Below, piece after piece: positions 1 through 9,650 of a stretch of 64,000 nt of DNA. The DNA is taken from positions 267,946 to 331,945 of the forward strand of contig NZ_WMEX01000005.1 of the NCBI RefSeq assembly GCF_009856365.1, read 5' to 3'. The stretch comes from Vreelandella halophila. GTDB lineage: Bacteria > Pseudomonadota > Gammaproteobacteria > Pseudomonadales > Oleiphilaceae. The notes under the pieces are model-generated. The model saw only the letters and a list, made by a program, of their open reading frames with translations, ran no database searches and had not been told where the DNA came from. Numbering within the stretch: position 1 is the first letter of the stretch; each line of letters begins with the position of its first letter. A program made the position numbers and the translations under genes.

Positions 1-203
1 ACGGGCTCAGCCGGGCGCCGGACGATATCCGTGAGCTGATCCGGGATTTCGTGGCCATCAGCCAGGTGGAAAACGAAGCGGACGACTCGGAAGAAGACGG
101 TGACCGCGACATTGAGGAGGTCTCCGAGTACATCCGGGTGGGTGTTCTCAATGTCTTCGCCGAGTTCAACCATCCCCAGCCGGACCAACAGACACTGCAC
201 TGA
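1..203 (+). CDS. ygfB: UPF0149/YgfB family protein, 3' end only
   Basis: This is a partial gene; the reading frame enters from the left edge (first full codon at base 3) and ends in TGA at 201-203. The visible 66 residues are acidic and end in NHPQPDQQTLH, preceded by an IEEVSEYIRVG segment. Both match the C-terminus of E. coli YgfB (THPQP...PTLH). The gene lies 12 bases before pepP, the same order as the E. coli ygfB-pepP-ubiH-ubiI cluster. The family is a small all-helical protein of poorly defined function. The start and most of the domain are outside the window. Confidence 0.85.
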   Translation, partial: GLSRAPDDIRELIRDFVAISQVENEADDSEEDGDRDIEEVSEYIRVGVLNVFAEFNHPQPDQQTLH

Positions 204-215
204 CCGGGAGTGCCA

Positions 216-1559
216 ATGACCGCCGCAAGCAAGCAGACCCAGACCGCAATTGACCGTGACGAGCATGCCAGCCGCCGGCGCCGCCTGATGGAGCAGATGG
301 CGCCGGAAAGTATCGCCATTGTCTCCGCGGCCCCGGAACGGACCCGCAGCCGGGATACCGAATACCCTTATCGTCAGGACAGCGACTTCCTCTACCTCAC
401 CGGCTTCCAGGAACCGCACGCGGTGCTGGTGCTGGTTCCCGGCCGGGAACACGGTGAGACGGTCCTGTTCTGCCGGGAGCGCGACCCCGACCGGGAGCTC
501 TGGGATGGATTCATGGTGGGTCCGGATGGCGCGGTGGCTGATTATGGCGTGGATGACGCCTTTCCCGTCAGCGACATCGACGACATCCTGCCGGGGCTGA
601 TCGAGGGGCGCTCACGGGTCTATTACTCCATCGGCCGGGATTCGGCCTTCGACAGCCGGGTCATGGAATGGGTCAACAGCATCCGTGCGCGGGTACGCAG
701 CGGGGCCAAGCCACCGGGTGAGTTCGTGGCCCTGGAGCACACTCTGCACGACATGCGCCTCTATAAGAGTGCGGCGGAACTTCGGGTCATGGAGCAGGCC
801 GGGCGGATCAGCGCCGATGCGCACTGCCAGGCCATGCGCCGCGCCCGTCCTGGACTGCGCGAATACCAGCTGGAGGCGGAGCTGCTCTACCGCTTCCTGG
901 ATCAGGGTGCCAGTGCGCCCGCCTATCCGACCATTGTCGCGAGCGGCTCCCATGGCTGCGTTCTCCACTATACCGAGAACCAGGGCATGCTGGCGGACGG
1001 CGATCTGGTGCTGATCGACGCCGGCTGCGAGTACAACGGCTACGCCGCGGACATCACCCGTACCTTCCCGGCCAATGGTCGTTTCACGGCGGAGCAGAAA
1101 GCGGTTTACGAGATCGTGCTGGCGGCGCAGAAGGCGGCGATTGAGAAGGTTACGCCCGAGAATCACTGGAACCAGCCCCATGAGGCAGCTGTCGAGGTCC
1201 TGAGCCAGGGGCTTCTGGATCTGGGCATACTCACCGGCAGTCTTGAGGAGGTTGTGGAGCAGGGCCATTACCGCGACTTCTTCATGCACCGGACCGGTCA
1301 CTGGTTGGGTATGGATGTGCACGACGTTGGGGATTACCGCATTGGTGGCGCCTGGCGGGTGCTGGAGCCGGGAATGGTGATGACGATTGAGCCCGGGCTT
1401 TACATCCCGCCGGGTAAGACGGGCGTGGAGGCGCGCTGGCAGGGCATTGCCGTGCGCATCGAGGACGACGTGGTCGTAACCCGCTCCGGTTACCGCAATC
1501 TGACACCGGATGTGCCCAAGGAGATAGCGGACATTGAGGCGCTGATGGCCGATGAGTGA
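216..1559 (+). CDS. pepP: Xaa-Pro aminopeptidase P
   Basis: This is a cytosolic metallopeptidase (447 aa, family M24B) that removes an N-terminal residue preceding proline. An N-terminal creatinase-like domain is followed by the pita-bread catalytic domain. The dinuclear metal ligands are visible: Asp268 and Asp279 (IDAGCEYNGYAADIT), His362 (HRTGHWLG), Glu392 (MTIEPGLY) and Glu416 (VRIEDDV). The ATG at 216 was chosen because a GGGAG ribosome site sits 5 bases before it; an in-frame GTG at 210 is the alternative. The 3' end overlaps ubiH by 8 bases, so translation is probably coupled. Confidence 0.96.
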   Translation: MTAASKQTQTAIDRDEHASRRRRLMEQMAPESIAIVSAAPERTRSRDTEYPYRQDSDFLYLTGFQEPHAVLVLVPGREHGETVLFCRERDPDRELWDGFMVGPDGAVADYGVDDAFPVSDIDDILPGLIEGRSRVYYSIGRDSAFDSRVMEWVNSIRARVRSGAKPPGEFVALEHTLHDMRLYKSAAELRVMEQAGRISADAHCQAMRRARPGLREYQLEAELLYRFLDQGASAPAYPTIVASGSHGCVLHYTENQGMLADGDLVLIDAGCEYNGYAADITRTFPANGRFTAEQKAVYEIVLAAQKAAIEKVTPENHWNQPHEAAVEVLSQGLLDLGILTGSLEEVVEQGHYRDFFMHRTGHWLGMDVHDVGDYRIGGAWRVLEPGMVMTIEPGLYIPPGKTGVEARWQGIAVRIEDDVVVTRSGYRNLTPDVPKEIADIEALMADE

Positions 1560-2805
1560 TCCGGGTTCCTCGATTCGCCACTGTGATGTGCTCATTGTTG
1601 GCGGCGGCATGGCGGGTGCCTCCCTGGCGCTTGGCCTGGCCCGGCAGGCGCCGTCGCTGGACGTTGCCGTGGTGGAATCCTCCCCGCTGGATCCATCAGT
1701 GGACCCGCAGACGCAGTTCCAGCCCAGCTATGATGCCCGCGCCACGGCGCTGGCCTACGGCTCCCGTCTGATCTACGAGGATCTCGGTGTCTGGCCCGAG
1801 CTTGCCCGCGCCGCCACGCCTATTGAGCACATCCATGTCTCCAGTCGGGGCCGCCCCGGAACCACCCGCATGCATGCGTCGGAGCACGGCACGGAGGCGC
1901 TGGGGTATGTGGTGGATAACGCCTGGCTGGGTCTCAATCTGGTCTCTGCCCTTCAGGAAACCGCCACCCACTGGCTCTGCCCGGCGCGGGTGGTCACGGC
2001 GGAGACCGGCAGTGAGGGTGCGCAGGTTCTGGTGGAACAGAACGGTGAGCAGCTGTGGTGGCAGACGCGTCTCCTGGTGGTGGCTGATGGGGGCCGCTCC
2101 GGCCTGCGCGAACAGCTGGGGTTCAGTGCCCGCCGGCAGGACTATGGCCAGCACGCCCTGGTCGCCACCGTCACCATGGGTGAGCCGCACCGGAACCAGG
2201 CCTATGAGCGCTTTGCCGACGGCGCAGCCGTGGCGTTGCTGCCCCACAGGGGCAGCCATGACTACGCGCTGGTCTGGACCATGGACAGTACCGAGATTGA
2301 GCGCCGCATGGCCCTGGGCACCGATGCCTTCCTGGCAGAGCTCCAGCAGCGTTTCGGCTGGCGGCAGGGCCGGTTTGAGCACGTGGGGCAGCGCCACAGT
2401 TACCCGCTGGCGCTGGAGCAGGTCGCCAGCCCGGTACGCCCCGGGGTGGTACTGGTGGGCAATGCGGCCCATTCCCTGCATCCGGTGGCTGGACAGGGTT
2501 TCAACCTGGCCCTGCGCGGGCTGATGCGGCTCAGCAGCCGCCTGGCTGGGGCTGCCGATGAACCGGCCTCCCTGGGCCAGCCGGAAACGCTGGCCTCCTA
2601 TGTAGCGACCCATCAGCAGGATGTGGACGCCATTGTCGGTTTCTCCGACAGCCTGGTGCGGGTGTTCTCGGAAAAGGGCGGTTTCCCCGGCCGGCTCCGG
2701 GACCTGGGGCTGGCGGCTCTGGACGCAGCGCCTGGTCCGCGGCACTGGCTGGCGCAGCGCAACATGGGACTGAACACAAGACGGAGCTCCCTCGGCCATG
2801 ACTGA
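1552..2805 (+). CDS. ubiH: 2-octaprenyl-6-methoxyphenol hydroxylase
   Basis: FAD-dependent aromatic hydroxylase of ubiquinone synthesis (417 aa). The N-terminal dinucleotide fold reads IVGGGMAGASLAL, the middle carries the DG-type motif VVADGGRSGLR, and the C-terminal flavin ribityl motif is GNAAHSLHPVAGQGFNLA. The Asn in GNAAH, where other members have Asp, is also found in E. coli UbiH and favours UbiH over UbiI or UbiF. The start overlaps pepP by 8 bases and the end overlaps ubiI by 8 bases. The exact ring position hydroxylated is inferred from family and order. Confidence 0.92.
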   Translation: MSDPGSSIRHCDVLIVGGGMAGASLALGLARQAPSLDVAVVESSPLDPSVDPQTQFQPSYDARATALAYGSRLIYEDLGVWPELARAATPIEHIHVSSRGRPGTTRMHASEHGTEALGYVVDNAWLGLNLVSALQETATHWLCPARVVTAETGSEGAQVLVEQNGEQLWWQTRLLVVADGGRSGLREQLGFSARRQDYGQHALVATVTMGEPHRNQAYERFADGAAVALLPHRGSHDYALVWTMDSTEIERRMALGTDAFLAELQQRFGWRQGRFEHVGQRHSYPLALEQVASPVRPGVVLVGNAAHSLHPVAGQGFNLALRGLMRLSSRLAGAADEPASLGQPETLASYVATHQQDVDAIVGFSDSLVRVFSEKGGFPGRLRDLGLAALDAAPGPRHWLAQRNMGLNTRRSSLGHD

Positions 2806-4075
2806 TACCCCGCTTACGGAACGCACCACCGTTGCCATTGTGGGTGGCGGCCTTGTTGGCGGCGCACTGGCGCTGCTGCTGGCCCGCCAGGGGCTGGAGG
2901 TCACCGTAGTGGAGCCCCAGTCCCGGGAGACCCAGCTGCATGAGCTGGAGCCGGCTACCACTGTCCACGGGTTCGAGCCAAGGGTCAGTGCCCTGACCGA
3001 GGGCACGCGGCAGCTGCTCGAGGACCTTGGTATCTGGTCGGAGATTGAAGCCCGGCGCTGTTGCCCGTATCGCGAAATGCGTGTCTGGGATGCAGAGGGT
3101 ACCGGCAGCATCCACTTCGACGCTGCTGAACTCCAGCTTTCCCGGCTGGGGAGCATTGTGGAGAACCGGGTAGTGCTGGGCGCGCTGGCCCGGGCCATGG
3201 TGGCGGAACCCAACCTGACCTGGCTGGACGGGGAATACGTCCGTCACTGGCGCCCGACAGGCGCGGGCTCGGCGGTGATGCTCAGCGATGGCCGCTGGCT
3301 CGAGGCGCGGCTGGTGGTCGGTGCGGATGGTGCCAATTCCCGCATACGCCATTGGGCCGGTCTGGCTACCCGCGAGTGGGATTACGACCAGCAGGCGATC
3401 GTGTGTACCGCGCGTACGGAATACGGCCACCAGCGCACCGCCTGGCAGCGGTTCATGACCACGGGCCCGGTGGCCTACCTGCCTCTGGCCAACGAGGAGA
3501 GCAGTGACCGGTTCGTTTCCATCGTCTGGTCCCAGGATGTGGGAGAATCGGCGCGGTTGATGAACCTGGACGAAGGCGCCTTCGCCGGTGAGCTGGGCGC
3601 GGCACTGGAGTGGACCCTCGGGGCGGTGGAGGCGGTGTCCACACGCCATGCCCTGCCGTTGCGCCAGCGTCATGCCCGGGAGTACACGCGTCCGGGGGTG
3701 GTTCTGGTCGGGGATGCCGCACACACCATCCATCCGCTGGCTGGGCAGGGAGTCAACCTCGGATTTGCGGACGCGGCTGTCCTGGCGGACGAGATCCGGC
3801 TGGCCATGGAGCGTGGTCTGGAGCCTTCGCACTCCAGCGCCCTGCAGCGTTACCAGCGCCGGCGCAAGGTGGAGAATCTGTCGCTCATGGCTGCCATGGA
3901 GGGCTTCAAGCAGCTCTTCGCCCGGGATGAGCTGCCCCTGCGCTGGCTGCGAAACACTGGCATGCGCTGGCTGGACAGCCAGACTGGCATCAAGAACCGG
4001 ATTGCGGCCGAGGCCATGGGCAGCCGTCATCCACTGCCGCGGTTCTCGCCGCCCCTGCCGGCTGAAGCGGAGTGA
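2798..4075 (+). CDS. ubiI: Ubiquinone biosynthesis FAD-dependent hydroxylase (UbiI/VisC type)
   Basis: Second flavin hydroxylase of ubiquinone synthesis (425 aa), paralogous to the preceding gene. It shows the FAD-binding IVGGGLVGGALA, the central VVGADGANSRIR motif and GDAAHTIHPLAGQGVNLG with the canonical Asp. Position after ubiH matches E. coli ubiI (visC), which hydroxylates ring carbon C5. UbiF-like activity cannot be excluded because some lineages use one enzyme for several positions. The stop codon abuts the stop of the convergent CLC gene within the palindrome TGATCA at 4073-4078. Confidence 0.9.
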   Translation: MTDTPLTERTTVAIVGGGLVGGALALLLARQGLEVTVVEPQSRETQLHELEPATTVHGFEPRVSALTEGTRQLLEDLGIWSEIEARRCCPYREMRVWDAEGTGSIHFDAAELQLSRLGSIVENRVVLGALARAMVAEPNLTWLDGEYVRHWRPTGAGSAVMLSDGRWLEARLVVGADGANSRIRHWAGLATREWDYDQQAIVCTARTEYGHQRTAWQRFMTTGPVAYLPLANEESSDRFVSIVWSQDVGESARLMNLDEGAFAGELGAALEWTLGAVEAVSTRHALPLRQRHAREYTRPGVVLVGDAAHTIHPLAGQGVNLGFADAAVLADEIRLAMERGLEPSHSSALQRYQRRRKVENLSLMAAMEGFKQLFARDELPLRWLRNTGMRWLDSQTGIKNRIAAEAMGSRHPLPRFSPPLPAEAE

Positions 4076-5887
4076 TCAGGGGGTGGTGCTGAAGCTCCGG
4101 AACTGCTCCATCACACTGTCCGCCAGGTGATCCTTGTCGAGTACACCCACCACTTCCTCGGCCAGGCCGGTTTCCGCCGCGCCGGCGTAGACCAGTGCAT
4201 AGTCCACTCCCTGCTGGGTCAGCTGCTGCACCACCTGGCTGAGCAGATCCCTGGCCCCTACCTGAACGAACCGCCGGTGGCCCAGCCTCGCCAGCGGCCA
4301 GTCTTCATGGTGTTCATGTTCGGCTGCGAGCAGGCCTTCAAATGAGAGAATTCCGCTGACCTCATCATACTCGTCGGTCAGCAACAGGTACTGGACTTCG
4401 GCCTCACGCCCCAGAAGTTCGAAGGCATTGCTGACGGTGGTGGCCTCGGGAAGAGTGGCAATCCCCTCTTCGGTGAACTCCTCCGCGCGACGCATGAGGA
4501 AAAGGTTGCGGTGGCGTTCACTTGAAAAATGTTTGCCGCGGCGTGTCAGCTTGATGCTGTAGATCGTTTCATCAATCAGCGCACGGCGGATGCCGATCGC
4601 GACGGCAACAGCAATGATGAGCGGGATGATGATCGTGTAGGCGCGTGTCATCTCGAACACCATCACAATGGCTGTCAGTGCCGCCCCCGTAACACCACCG
4701 ACAACACTGGCCATGCCAACCACGGCATAGTTCATGGGATTGATGTTCGCGGTTGGCCAGATCAGGGAGAGTGCGATGCCAAACGCAGCCCCCAGTGTCG
4801 CACCCAGGAAAAGTGCTGGTGAAAAGATACCACCGGATGATCCCGAGCCCAGGCTGAGGGTCGTCGCCAGCAGTTTGGCCCCGAACAGCAGCACAAGCAG
4901 CTGAAACGCCAGCAGGTTCCCGTGGAGTATTTCGCTGATGGTGGCGTAATTGGCACCGGCGATATGGTAATGGCCATAGGTGTACTGGAAGCCGAAAAGC
5001 ATGAGGCCGACAAAAAGCATGCCAGTGGCGTGGCGAAGGTACTGGTTGCTGGTCAATCGTTCAAAGGTGACTTCCGTGAACGACAGGAGGCGAATGAAGA
5101 GCCAGGCCGTAACACCGCAGGCGACACCCAGAACACTCATGGCTGCAATGTTGTAGAAGTCCAGAGCGCCCGCGCTGACGGCTTCTGGTGCGGGGATTAC
5201 GAATGCCGGCGTCATCCCCAGTGTGGTGCGCCCGATGTAGCTGGCGGTGGCGGTCGACAGCACCACGGGCATGAAGGTCCGGACGCTGAGCTCGGGCAGC
5301 ATCAGCTCAACCGCGAACATGACACCGCCCAGTGGCGTATTGAAGGTGGCCGCAATCCCCCCTCCCGCGCCGGCAGCAATCAGGGTGATGCGTTGCCAGG
5401 TGCTGAGATGGACCAGGCGGGCAATGCTTGAGGCGAGTGACGCCCCGATCTGGATAATGGGCCCTTCCTTGCCCACTGACGCACCGCTTCCGATGGACAA
5501 TGCGGAGGCCAGCGACTTGGCGGCGGCAACAACAGGGCGGATCAGCCCCTCCCGGAAGTAAACCGCATCAATGACTTCGGGAACGCCGCTGCCACGCGCT
5601 TCGGGTGCGAACGTACGGGTCAGCCAGACCACGCCCAGGCCGCCAATCACGGGAACCAGGATTACAAAAGGGCCCCAGATGCTGGGTTCCAGAAGGCTCT
5701 CCCCACCCAGAGTCAGGCTCAGGCGCCCATAGAAGAACAGATTGTGGAAAAAGCTGATGAGGTAATAGAAGAGAACCGCGCCCAGGCCCGTGACAATGCC
5801 CACGATAACGGCGATCAGGGAAAAAACGAGCGCGGGTGCCTCGCGCTCGTCATTCGGTTCCCGGTTCAGGGACGTATCAGTACTCAT
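4076..5887 (-). CDS. CLC-type chloride channel/transporter with C-terminal regulatory region
   Basis: Polytopic CLC protein (603 aa). The anion-selectivity motifs are present: GSGVP at residues 99-103, GKEGP at 139-143 with the gating glutamate Glu141, and a GIFSP motif in GSGSSGGIFSP. After the membrane domain (about residue 450) there is a soluble region resembling a divergent CBS pair. At the position of the E. coli ClC-ec1 proton glutamate (Glu203) the sequence reads AVELM, so Leu195 appears to replace it. This could mean channel-like behaviour or altered coupling. It is preceded by a paralogue 23 bases upstream and is probably co-transcribed with it. Confidence 0.9.
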   Translation of the reverse strand: MSTDTSLNREPNDEREAPALVFSLIAVIVGIVTGLGAVLFYYLISFFHNLFFYGRLSLTLGGESLLEPSIWGPFVILVPVIGGLGVVWLTRTFAPEARGSGVPEVIDAVYFREGLIRPVVAAAKSLASALSIGSGASVGKEGPIIQIGASLASSIARLVHLSTWQRITLIAAGAGGGIAATFNTPLGGVMFAVELMLPELSVRTFMPVVLSTATASYIGRTTLGMTPAFVIPAPEAVSAGALDFYNIAAMSVLGVACGVTAWLFIRLLSFTEVTFERLTSNQYLRHATGMLFVGLMLFGFQYTYGHYHIAGANYATISEILHGNLLAFQLLVLLFGAKLLATTLSLGSGSSGGIFSPALFLGATLGAAFGIALSLIWPTANINPMNYAVVGMASVVGGVTGAALTAIVMVFEMTRAYTIIIPLIIAVAVAIGIRRALIDETIYSIKLTRRGKHFSSERHRNLFLMRRAEEFTEEGIATLPEATTVSNAFELLGREAEVQYLLLTDEYDEVSGILSFEGLLAAEHEHHEDWPLARLGHRRFVQVGARDLLSQVVQQLTQQGVDYALVYAGAAETGLAEEVVGVLDKDHLADSVMEQFRSFSTTP

Positions 5888-5910
5888 GGGCAGGTCGTGA
5901 CCCCTGGATG

Positions 5911-7725
5911 TTAATGCATGAGGTAGGCGTCTTCCTTGGACGCCAGGGAGATCTCGCGCGGGGTAATAACGCCCAGGACATCCGTGGCCCGTTGACTGTT
6001 TTCATCATGCATGACGAGAACCACCTCGCAGTTGCTGGCATGCATGGAGCGCATCAGCTTTGACCAGCTGGTTTCGGACGTGACCCTGAGGAAGTTGCGA
6101 TCAATGGTCCAGTCAGTGTTTTCCGGAGCGCTCAGAAGATGCAGGTTCTCATGGACCACACCATCAATGGTGTCGTCATCCACCGCTATGGCGTAACGGG
6201 GGGCCCTTTCCGGGGTGTGGGTCGCCTCCCACTGTCTCAGAAGCTGGACATCAATCAGGTCGAATTCGGTATTCATCAGTGTCCCCGCGCTGTGGAGATG
6301 GGACGTTGCCGCCTGAAGGCCGTGGGGAACACTGTAGCCCCGTCGTACCAGCTTGAGGGTATAGATGCTCTCCTCAGTGATCGCCGACCGAACCGCGTAG
6401 GCAAAAGACACCGTTGCGATAATCGGCAGCATGGCGGCGTAGTCACCGGTCAGCTCGAAGACCATGATGACGGCGGTCAGCACCGCACCGGTGGTTCCCG
6501 CGATCATGCCGCCCATGCCCGCAATCGCGAGTACCACTGGATCGACGCCGCTGGCCGGAAAGACCATCAGGACCAGGTTGCCAAACAGGGCTCCGAAGAT
6601 GGCGCCGAGAAACAGCGAAGGAGCAAAAACGCCGCCGGAGGCGCCGGAGCCCAGCGTCAGCGCTGTTGCCAGCCATTTACCCAGGAAAAGCAGGGCCAGG
6701 AACAGTGGATCGGAGAGGATACTGCGCAGAACATCCAGAATAGTGGGGTAGCCAACCCCCCCAATGTGGTATTGGCCGGTATAGACGATGAATCCGTACA
6801 GCATGACGCCGACGACAGCCATCCCACTGACATGGCGCACATAGGAGTTGGTGAAGCGGCGTTCGAACCAGTCTTCGAACGAATAGATGGAGCGGATGAA
6901 ACCGGATGAAATGACGCCGATCAGCGCCCCCAGCGGAATACAGGCCAACAGTGAGTAGAAGCCCACCAGATGGTTCTCAAAGACCACCAGCTCGGGGACA
7001 TCGAACGAGGGGTGGAGGCCGCTGTAGAAACGCCCGATATAGGTCGCCGTTACCGTGGCAATTGCCACCACGGTGACTGTGCGGGCACTGATCGAGACCA
7101 GCATCAGCTCCATGGCAAAGGCGAGCCCGCCAATCGGGGCATTGAAGGTTGCGGCCACCGCGGCTGCGGCACCTGCGCCCACGAGCACCACCCTCTGGCG
7201 TGCCGGCATGGTGATGAGCTGTCCCAGACTGGAACCGAAGGCTGAGCCGATCTGGACAATAGGGCCTTCACGCCCGACAGACCCGCCACTGCCAATGGAA
7301 ACTGCGGAAGTCAGCGCCTTGGCGATCACCACGGAGGGCCGGATCCGGCCCTGGCTGAAGTAGATGGCGTTCATCACTTCCGGGACCCCGTGGCCGCGGG
7401 TTTCCGGAGCAAACCGTTCGGTTATCCAGTTAACGATGATGGCACCGACAACAGGCACCAGGATGACCCCTGCACCCCAGACGCTCGGGGCGATATGGAT
7501 ATCCGGCTGGAAGGCCAGACTCAGCTCGCCATAGAAAAAGAGGTTGCGGAAAAAACCAATGATGGCTTTGAAGGCAATCGCACTGAAACCACCAAAGATA
7601 CCCACCCCCACTGCCAGGATCAGCATGATGCTGGCGTTGAGAGGCTGGTTCGGGCTTGCTCCCTCGACCGGAGCTGTGGCTGACCCTTCAGTCTGGTTGT
7701 TGGTGGTTTGGCTCATAGAGACCAT
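5911..7725 (-). CDS. CLC-type chloride channel/transporter, upstream paralogue
   Basis: Second CLC protein (604 aa), first gene of the tandem pair. The selectivity motifs read GHGVP (111-115), GREGP (151-155, gating Glu153) and GVFAP. The Ser that coordinates chloride in GSGxP is His here. As in its neighbour, the proton-glutamate position reads AMELM, with Leu207. A soluble C-terminal region of about 140 residues follows. The start at 7725 has no clear ribosome site; Met4 at 7716 is an alternative. Whether the two proteins form hetero- or homodimers is not visible from sequence. Confidence 0.88.
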   Translation of the reverse strand: MVSMSQTTNNQTEGSATAPVEGASPNQPLNASIMLILAVGVGIFGGFSAIAFKAIIGFFRNLFFYGELSLAFQPDIHIAPSVWGAGVILVPVVGAIIVNWITERFAPETRGHGVPEVMNAIYFSQGRIRPSVVIAKALTSAVSIGSGGSVGREGPIVQIGSAFGSSLGQLITMPARQRVVLVGAGAAAAVAATFNAPIGGLAFAMELMLVSISARTVTVVAIATVTATYIGRFYSGLHPSFDVPELVVFENHLVGFYSLLACIPLGALIGVISSGFIRSIYSFEDWFERRFTNSYVRHVSGMAVVGVMLYGFIVYTGQYHIGGVGYPTILDVLRSILSDPLFLALLFLGKWLATALTLGSGASGGVFAPSLFLGAIFGALFGNLVLMVFPASGVDPVVLAIAGMGGMIAGTTGAVLTAVIMVFELTGDYAAMLPIIATVSFAYAVRSAITEESIYTLKLVRRGYSVPHGLQAATSHLHSAGTLMNTEFDLIDVQLLRQWEATHTPERAPRYAIAVDDDTIDGVVHENLHLLSAPENTDWTIDRNFLRVTSETSWSKLMRSMHASNCEVVLVMHDENSQRATDVLGVITPREISLASKEDAYLMH

Positions 7726-7803
7726 GCGGAGGTAAAGCGATCACTATTCTTATACAAAGCGTGAAGCCGCTGCAAGGAATCCTGCTTTTCTGTTCTGAGC
7801 AGC

Positions 7804-8526
7804 TTACCCATTGGGGATATCGAATAAACGCCCGAGAGCTGCAGGAACAAAGGTTTCCGTGCGCAGTATTCGTGGTCCCAGATGCACCGGTTCAAAACCC
7901 TGATCGCGGATCAGTTCCACTTCATAGGGAATGAAGCCGCCCTCCGGGCCGATGCAAAGGCTTACAGGTTCGTCCAGGCCCTGCGGGCAGGCACCGGCGC
8001 TGCCGGGATGGGCGATCAGACGGTGGCTCCCGGTTGTGATGGCAGCGAGCTCATCTTCTACAAAGGGCTTGAAGCGGTTGCGCTGCAGGATTGTCGGCCA
8101 CCCGGTATCCCGCCCCTGTTCCAGCCCCAGGGTGATCTGTTCAGCAAGGGATTCCGGTTGCAGCCAGGGGGTCTGCCAGTAGCTTTTCTCCACCCGGTAG
8201 CTGTTGACCAGCACGAGGTGCTTGACGCCCATGGAAACGACGGACTGGATGATCCGGCGCAGCATCTTGGGGCGTGGCAGCGCGAGTACCAGGGTCAGTG
8301 GCAGGGGCGCAGGTGGCGCCTCATCCAGTTCTATGGCCAGCGTGGCCTCGTGCGCATCCAGGTGTTCGATCCGCCCCGTCCCCATGGTGCTGTCACGCAG
8401 TCCCACTCTCAGTGAGTCGCCCGTATTGGCCCCATGTATTTGATGGAGGTGCTGCAGCTGGCGACCGGTTACACGGGCCCGCTCCGGCGTCACCAACTGT
8501 TCCGGGTGAAGCAGGAGCAGGTTCAT
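7804..8526 (-). CDS. rsmE: 16S rRNA m3U1498 methyltransferase
   Basis: SPOUT-class RNA methyltransferase (240 aa) that methylates N3 of U1498 in 16S rRNA. It has an N-terminal PUA-like part and a C-terminal knotted fold marked by CIGPEGGFIPYE and LGPRILRTET, which form the SAM site. Usual length for the family. The start ATG overlaps the tatC stop (ATGA at 8523-8526), making it the last gene of the ubiE-to-rsmE operon. Confidence 0.95.
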   Translation of the reverse strand: MNLLLLHPEQLVTPERARVTGRQLQHLHQIHGANTGDSLRVGLRDSTMGTGRIEHLDAHEATLAIELDEAPPAPLPLTLVLALPRPKMLRRIIQSVVSMGVKHLVLVNSYRVEKSYWQTPWLQPESLAEQITLGLEQGRDTGWPTILQRNRFKPFVEDELAAITTGSHRLIAHPGSAGACPQGLDEPVSLCIGPEGGFIPYEVELIRDQGFEPVHLGPRILRTETFVPAALGRLFDIPNG

Positions 8527-9287
8527 GCCGCGTCCGCATCATCCGGTGGGCGGCGGCGCTCGACCATGCGACCGAAGATGAGTCCGATCTCGAACAGCAG
8601 CCACATGGGTCCGGCCAGAAGCGTCTGGGAGATCATGTCCGGTGGCGTCATCAGCATACCCACCACAAAGCAGCCCACCACCACGTAGGGGCGCTTCTCG
8701 CGCAGGGACTGGGTATCCGTGGCACCACTGAGAATCATCAGCATGATGGCGATCGGGATCTCGAAGGCGATGCCGAAGGCGAACAGCAGCTTGAGCACAA
8801 AGCTCAGGTAGCTGCTCATGTCCGTCATGACCGTAACCTCAGCCGGCCCCACGGAGGTGAAGAAAGCGAATACCAGTGGAAAGACCACGTAGTACGCGAA
8901 CACTGCCCCCAGGTAGAACAGCAGGATGGAGGAGGCCAGCAGCGGAAAGGCGATGCGTTTTTCGTGGCGGTACAGCCCCGGGGCCATGAAGCGCCAGATC
9001 TGATAGAGCACCACCGGCATGGCCAGGAAGGTGCCCAGCACCAGGGTCAGTTTCAGGGGCGCGAAGAAGGGGGCTGCCACGTCCGTGGCGATCATGCTGC
9101 TGCCCTCGGGCAGATAGGCCCGAAGTGGGCCGGAGAGCCAGGCATAGAGCTGGTTGGCGAAGGGGTAGAGCGCCAGGAAGATCACCAGGATGGCGAGAAT
9201 GGCCTTGAGCAGCCGGTTGCGCAGCTCCACCAGGTGGGCCACCAGCGGCATGGTGTTCTCGTCGAGGGAGTCGTCCTGCTGGCTCAT
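8523..9287 (-). CDS. tatC: Sec-independent protein translocase TatC
   Basis: Polytopic inner-membrane receptor of the twin-arginine pathway (254 aa), binding the RR signal peptide of folded substrates. The N-terminus carries the typical MPLVAHLVELRNRLL cytoplasmic motif, followed by six hydrophobic segments and the conserved FFAPLKLTLVLG and FAFGIAFEIPI stretches. It overlaps tatB by 4 bases (ATGA) and rsmE by 4 bases. The C-terminal tail is charged (RRRPPDDADAA). Confidence 0.97.
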   Translation of the reverse strand: MSQQDDSLDENTMPLVAHLVELRNRLLKAILAILVIFLALYPFANQLYAWLSGPLRAYLPEGSSMIATDVAAPFFAPLKLTLVLGTFLAMPVVLYQIWRFMAPGLYRHEKRIAFPLLASSILLFYLGAVFAYYVVFPLVFAFFTSVGPAEVTVMTDMSSYLSFVLKLLFAFGIAFEIPIAIMLMILSGATDTQSLREKRPYVVVGCFVVGMLMTPPDMISQTLLAGPMWLLFEIGLIFGRMVERRRPPDDADAA

Positions 9288-9640
9288 GAGGGGTTCCGGG
9301 GGCCTCCCTGGTGGTCCTTGTCGGTGCCGTCACTGCTGTTGCTGCTGCGGGAGTCGGATTTCAGGTAGTCCTCATCCAGCTTCGCCTCGTCCAGAGCTTC
9401 ACGCATGTTCTTCTGGATGTCCTCGTAGCCGATGTCACTCTTCTCCCGGCGCAGCTGTTCCCGGATCTCCTCGGCCTTGACCTGGCGGTCGAGTTCCTCG
9501 GAGAACTGGCGGGTCATGCGGCGGGCCTTGCCGATCCAGTGCCCGGCCGTGCGTGCCGCTGTGGGCAGCCGTTCCGGCCCCAGTACCAGGAGGGCAATGA
9601 CGCCGCAGAGGAAGAGCTCCAGGAACCCGAGATCAAACAT
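9284..9640 (-). CDS. tatB: Sec-independent protein translocase TatB
   Basis: Single-span membrane protein (118 aa) that works with TatC in substrate recognition. The N-terminus MFDLGFLELFLCGVIALLV with the following GPERLP is the TatB signature, with Glu8 in the membrane helix and the GPERLP hinge. An amphipathic helix and a long acidic tail follow. A GAGG ribosome site precedes the start. It lies between tatA (10 bases away) and tatC (4-base overlap). Confidence 0.96.
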   Translation of the reverse strand: MFDLGFLELFLCGVIALLVLGPERLPTAARTAGHWIGKARRMTRQFSEELDRQVKAEEIREQLRREKSDIGYEDIQKNMREALDEAKLDEDYLKSDSRSSNSSDGTDKDHQGGPRNPS

Positions 9641-9650
9641 TCAGGGCGCC

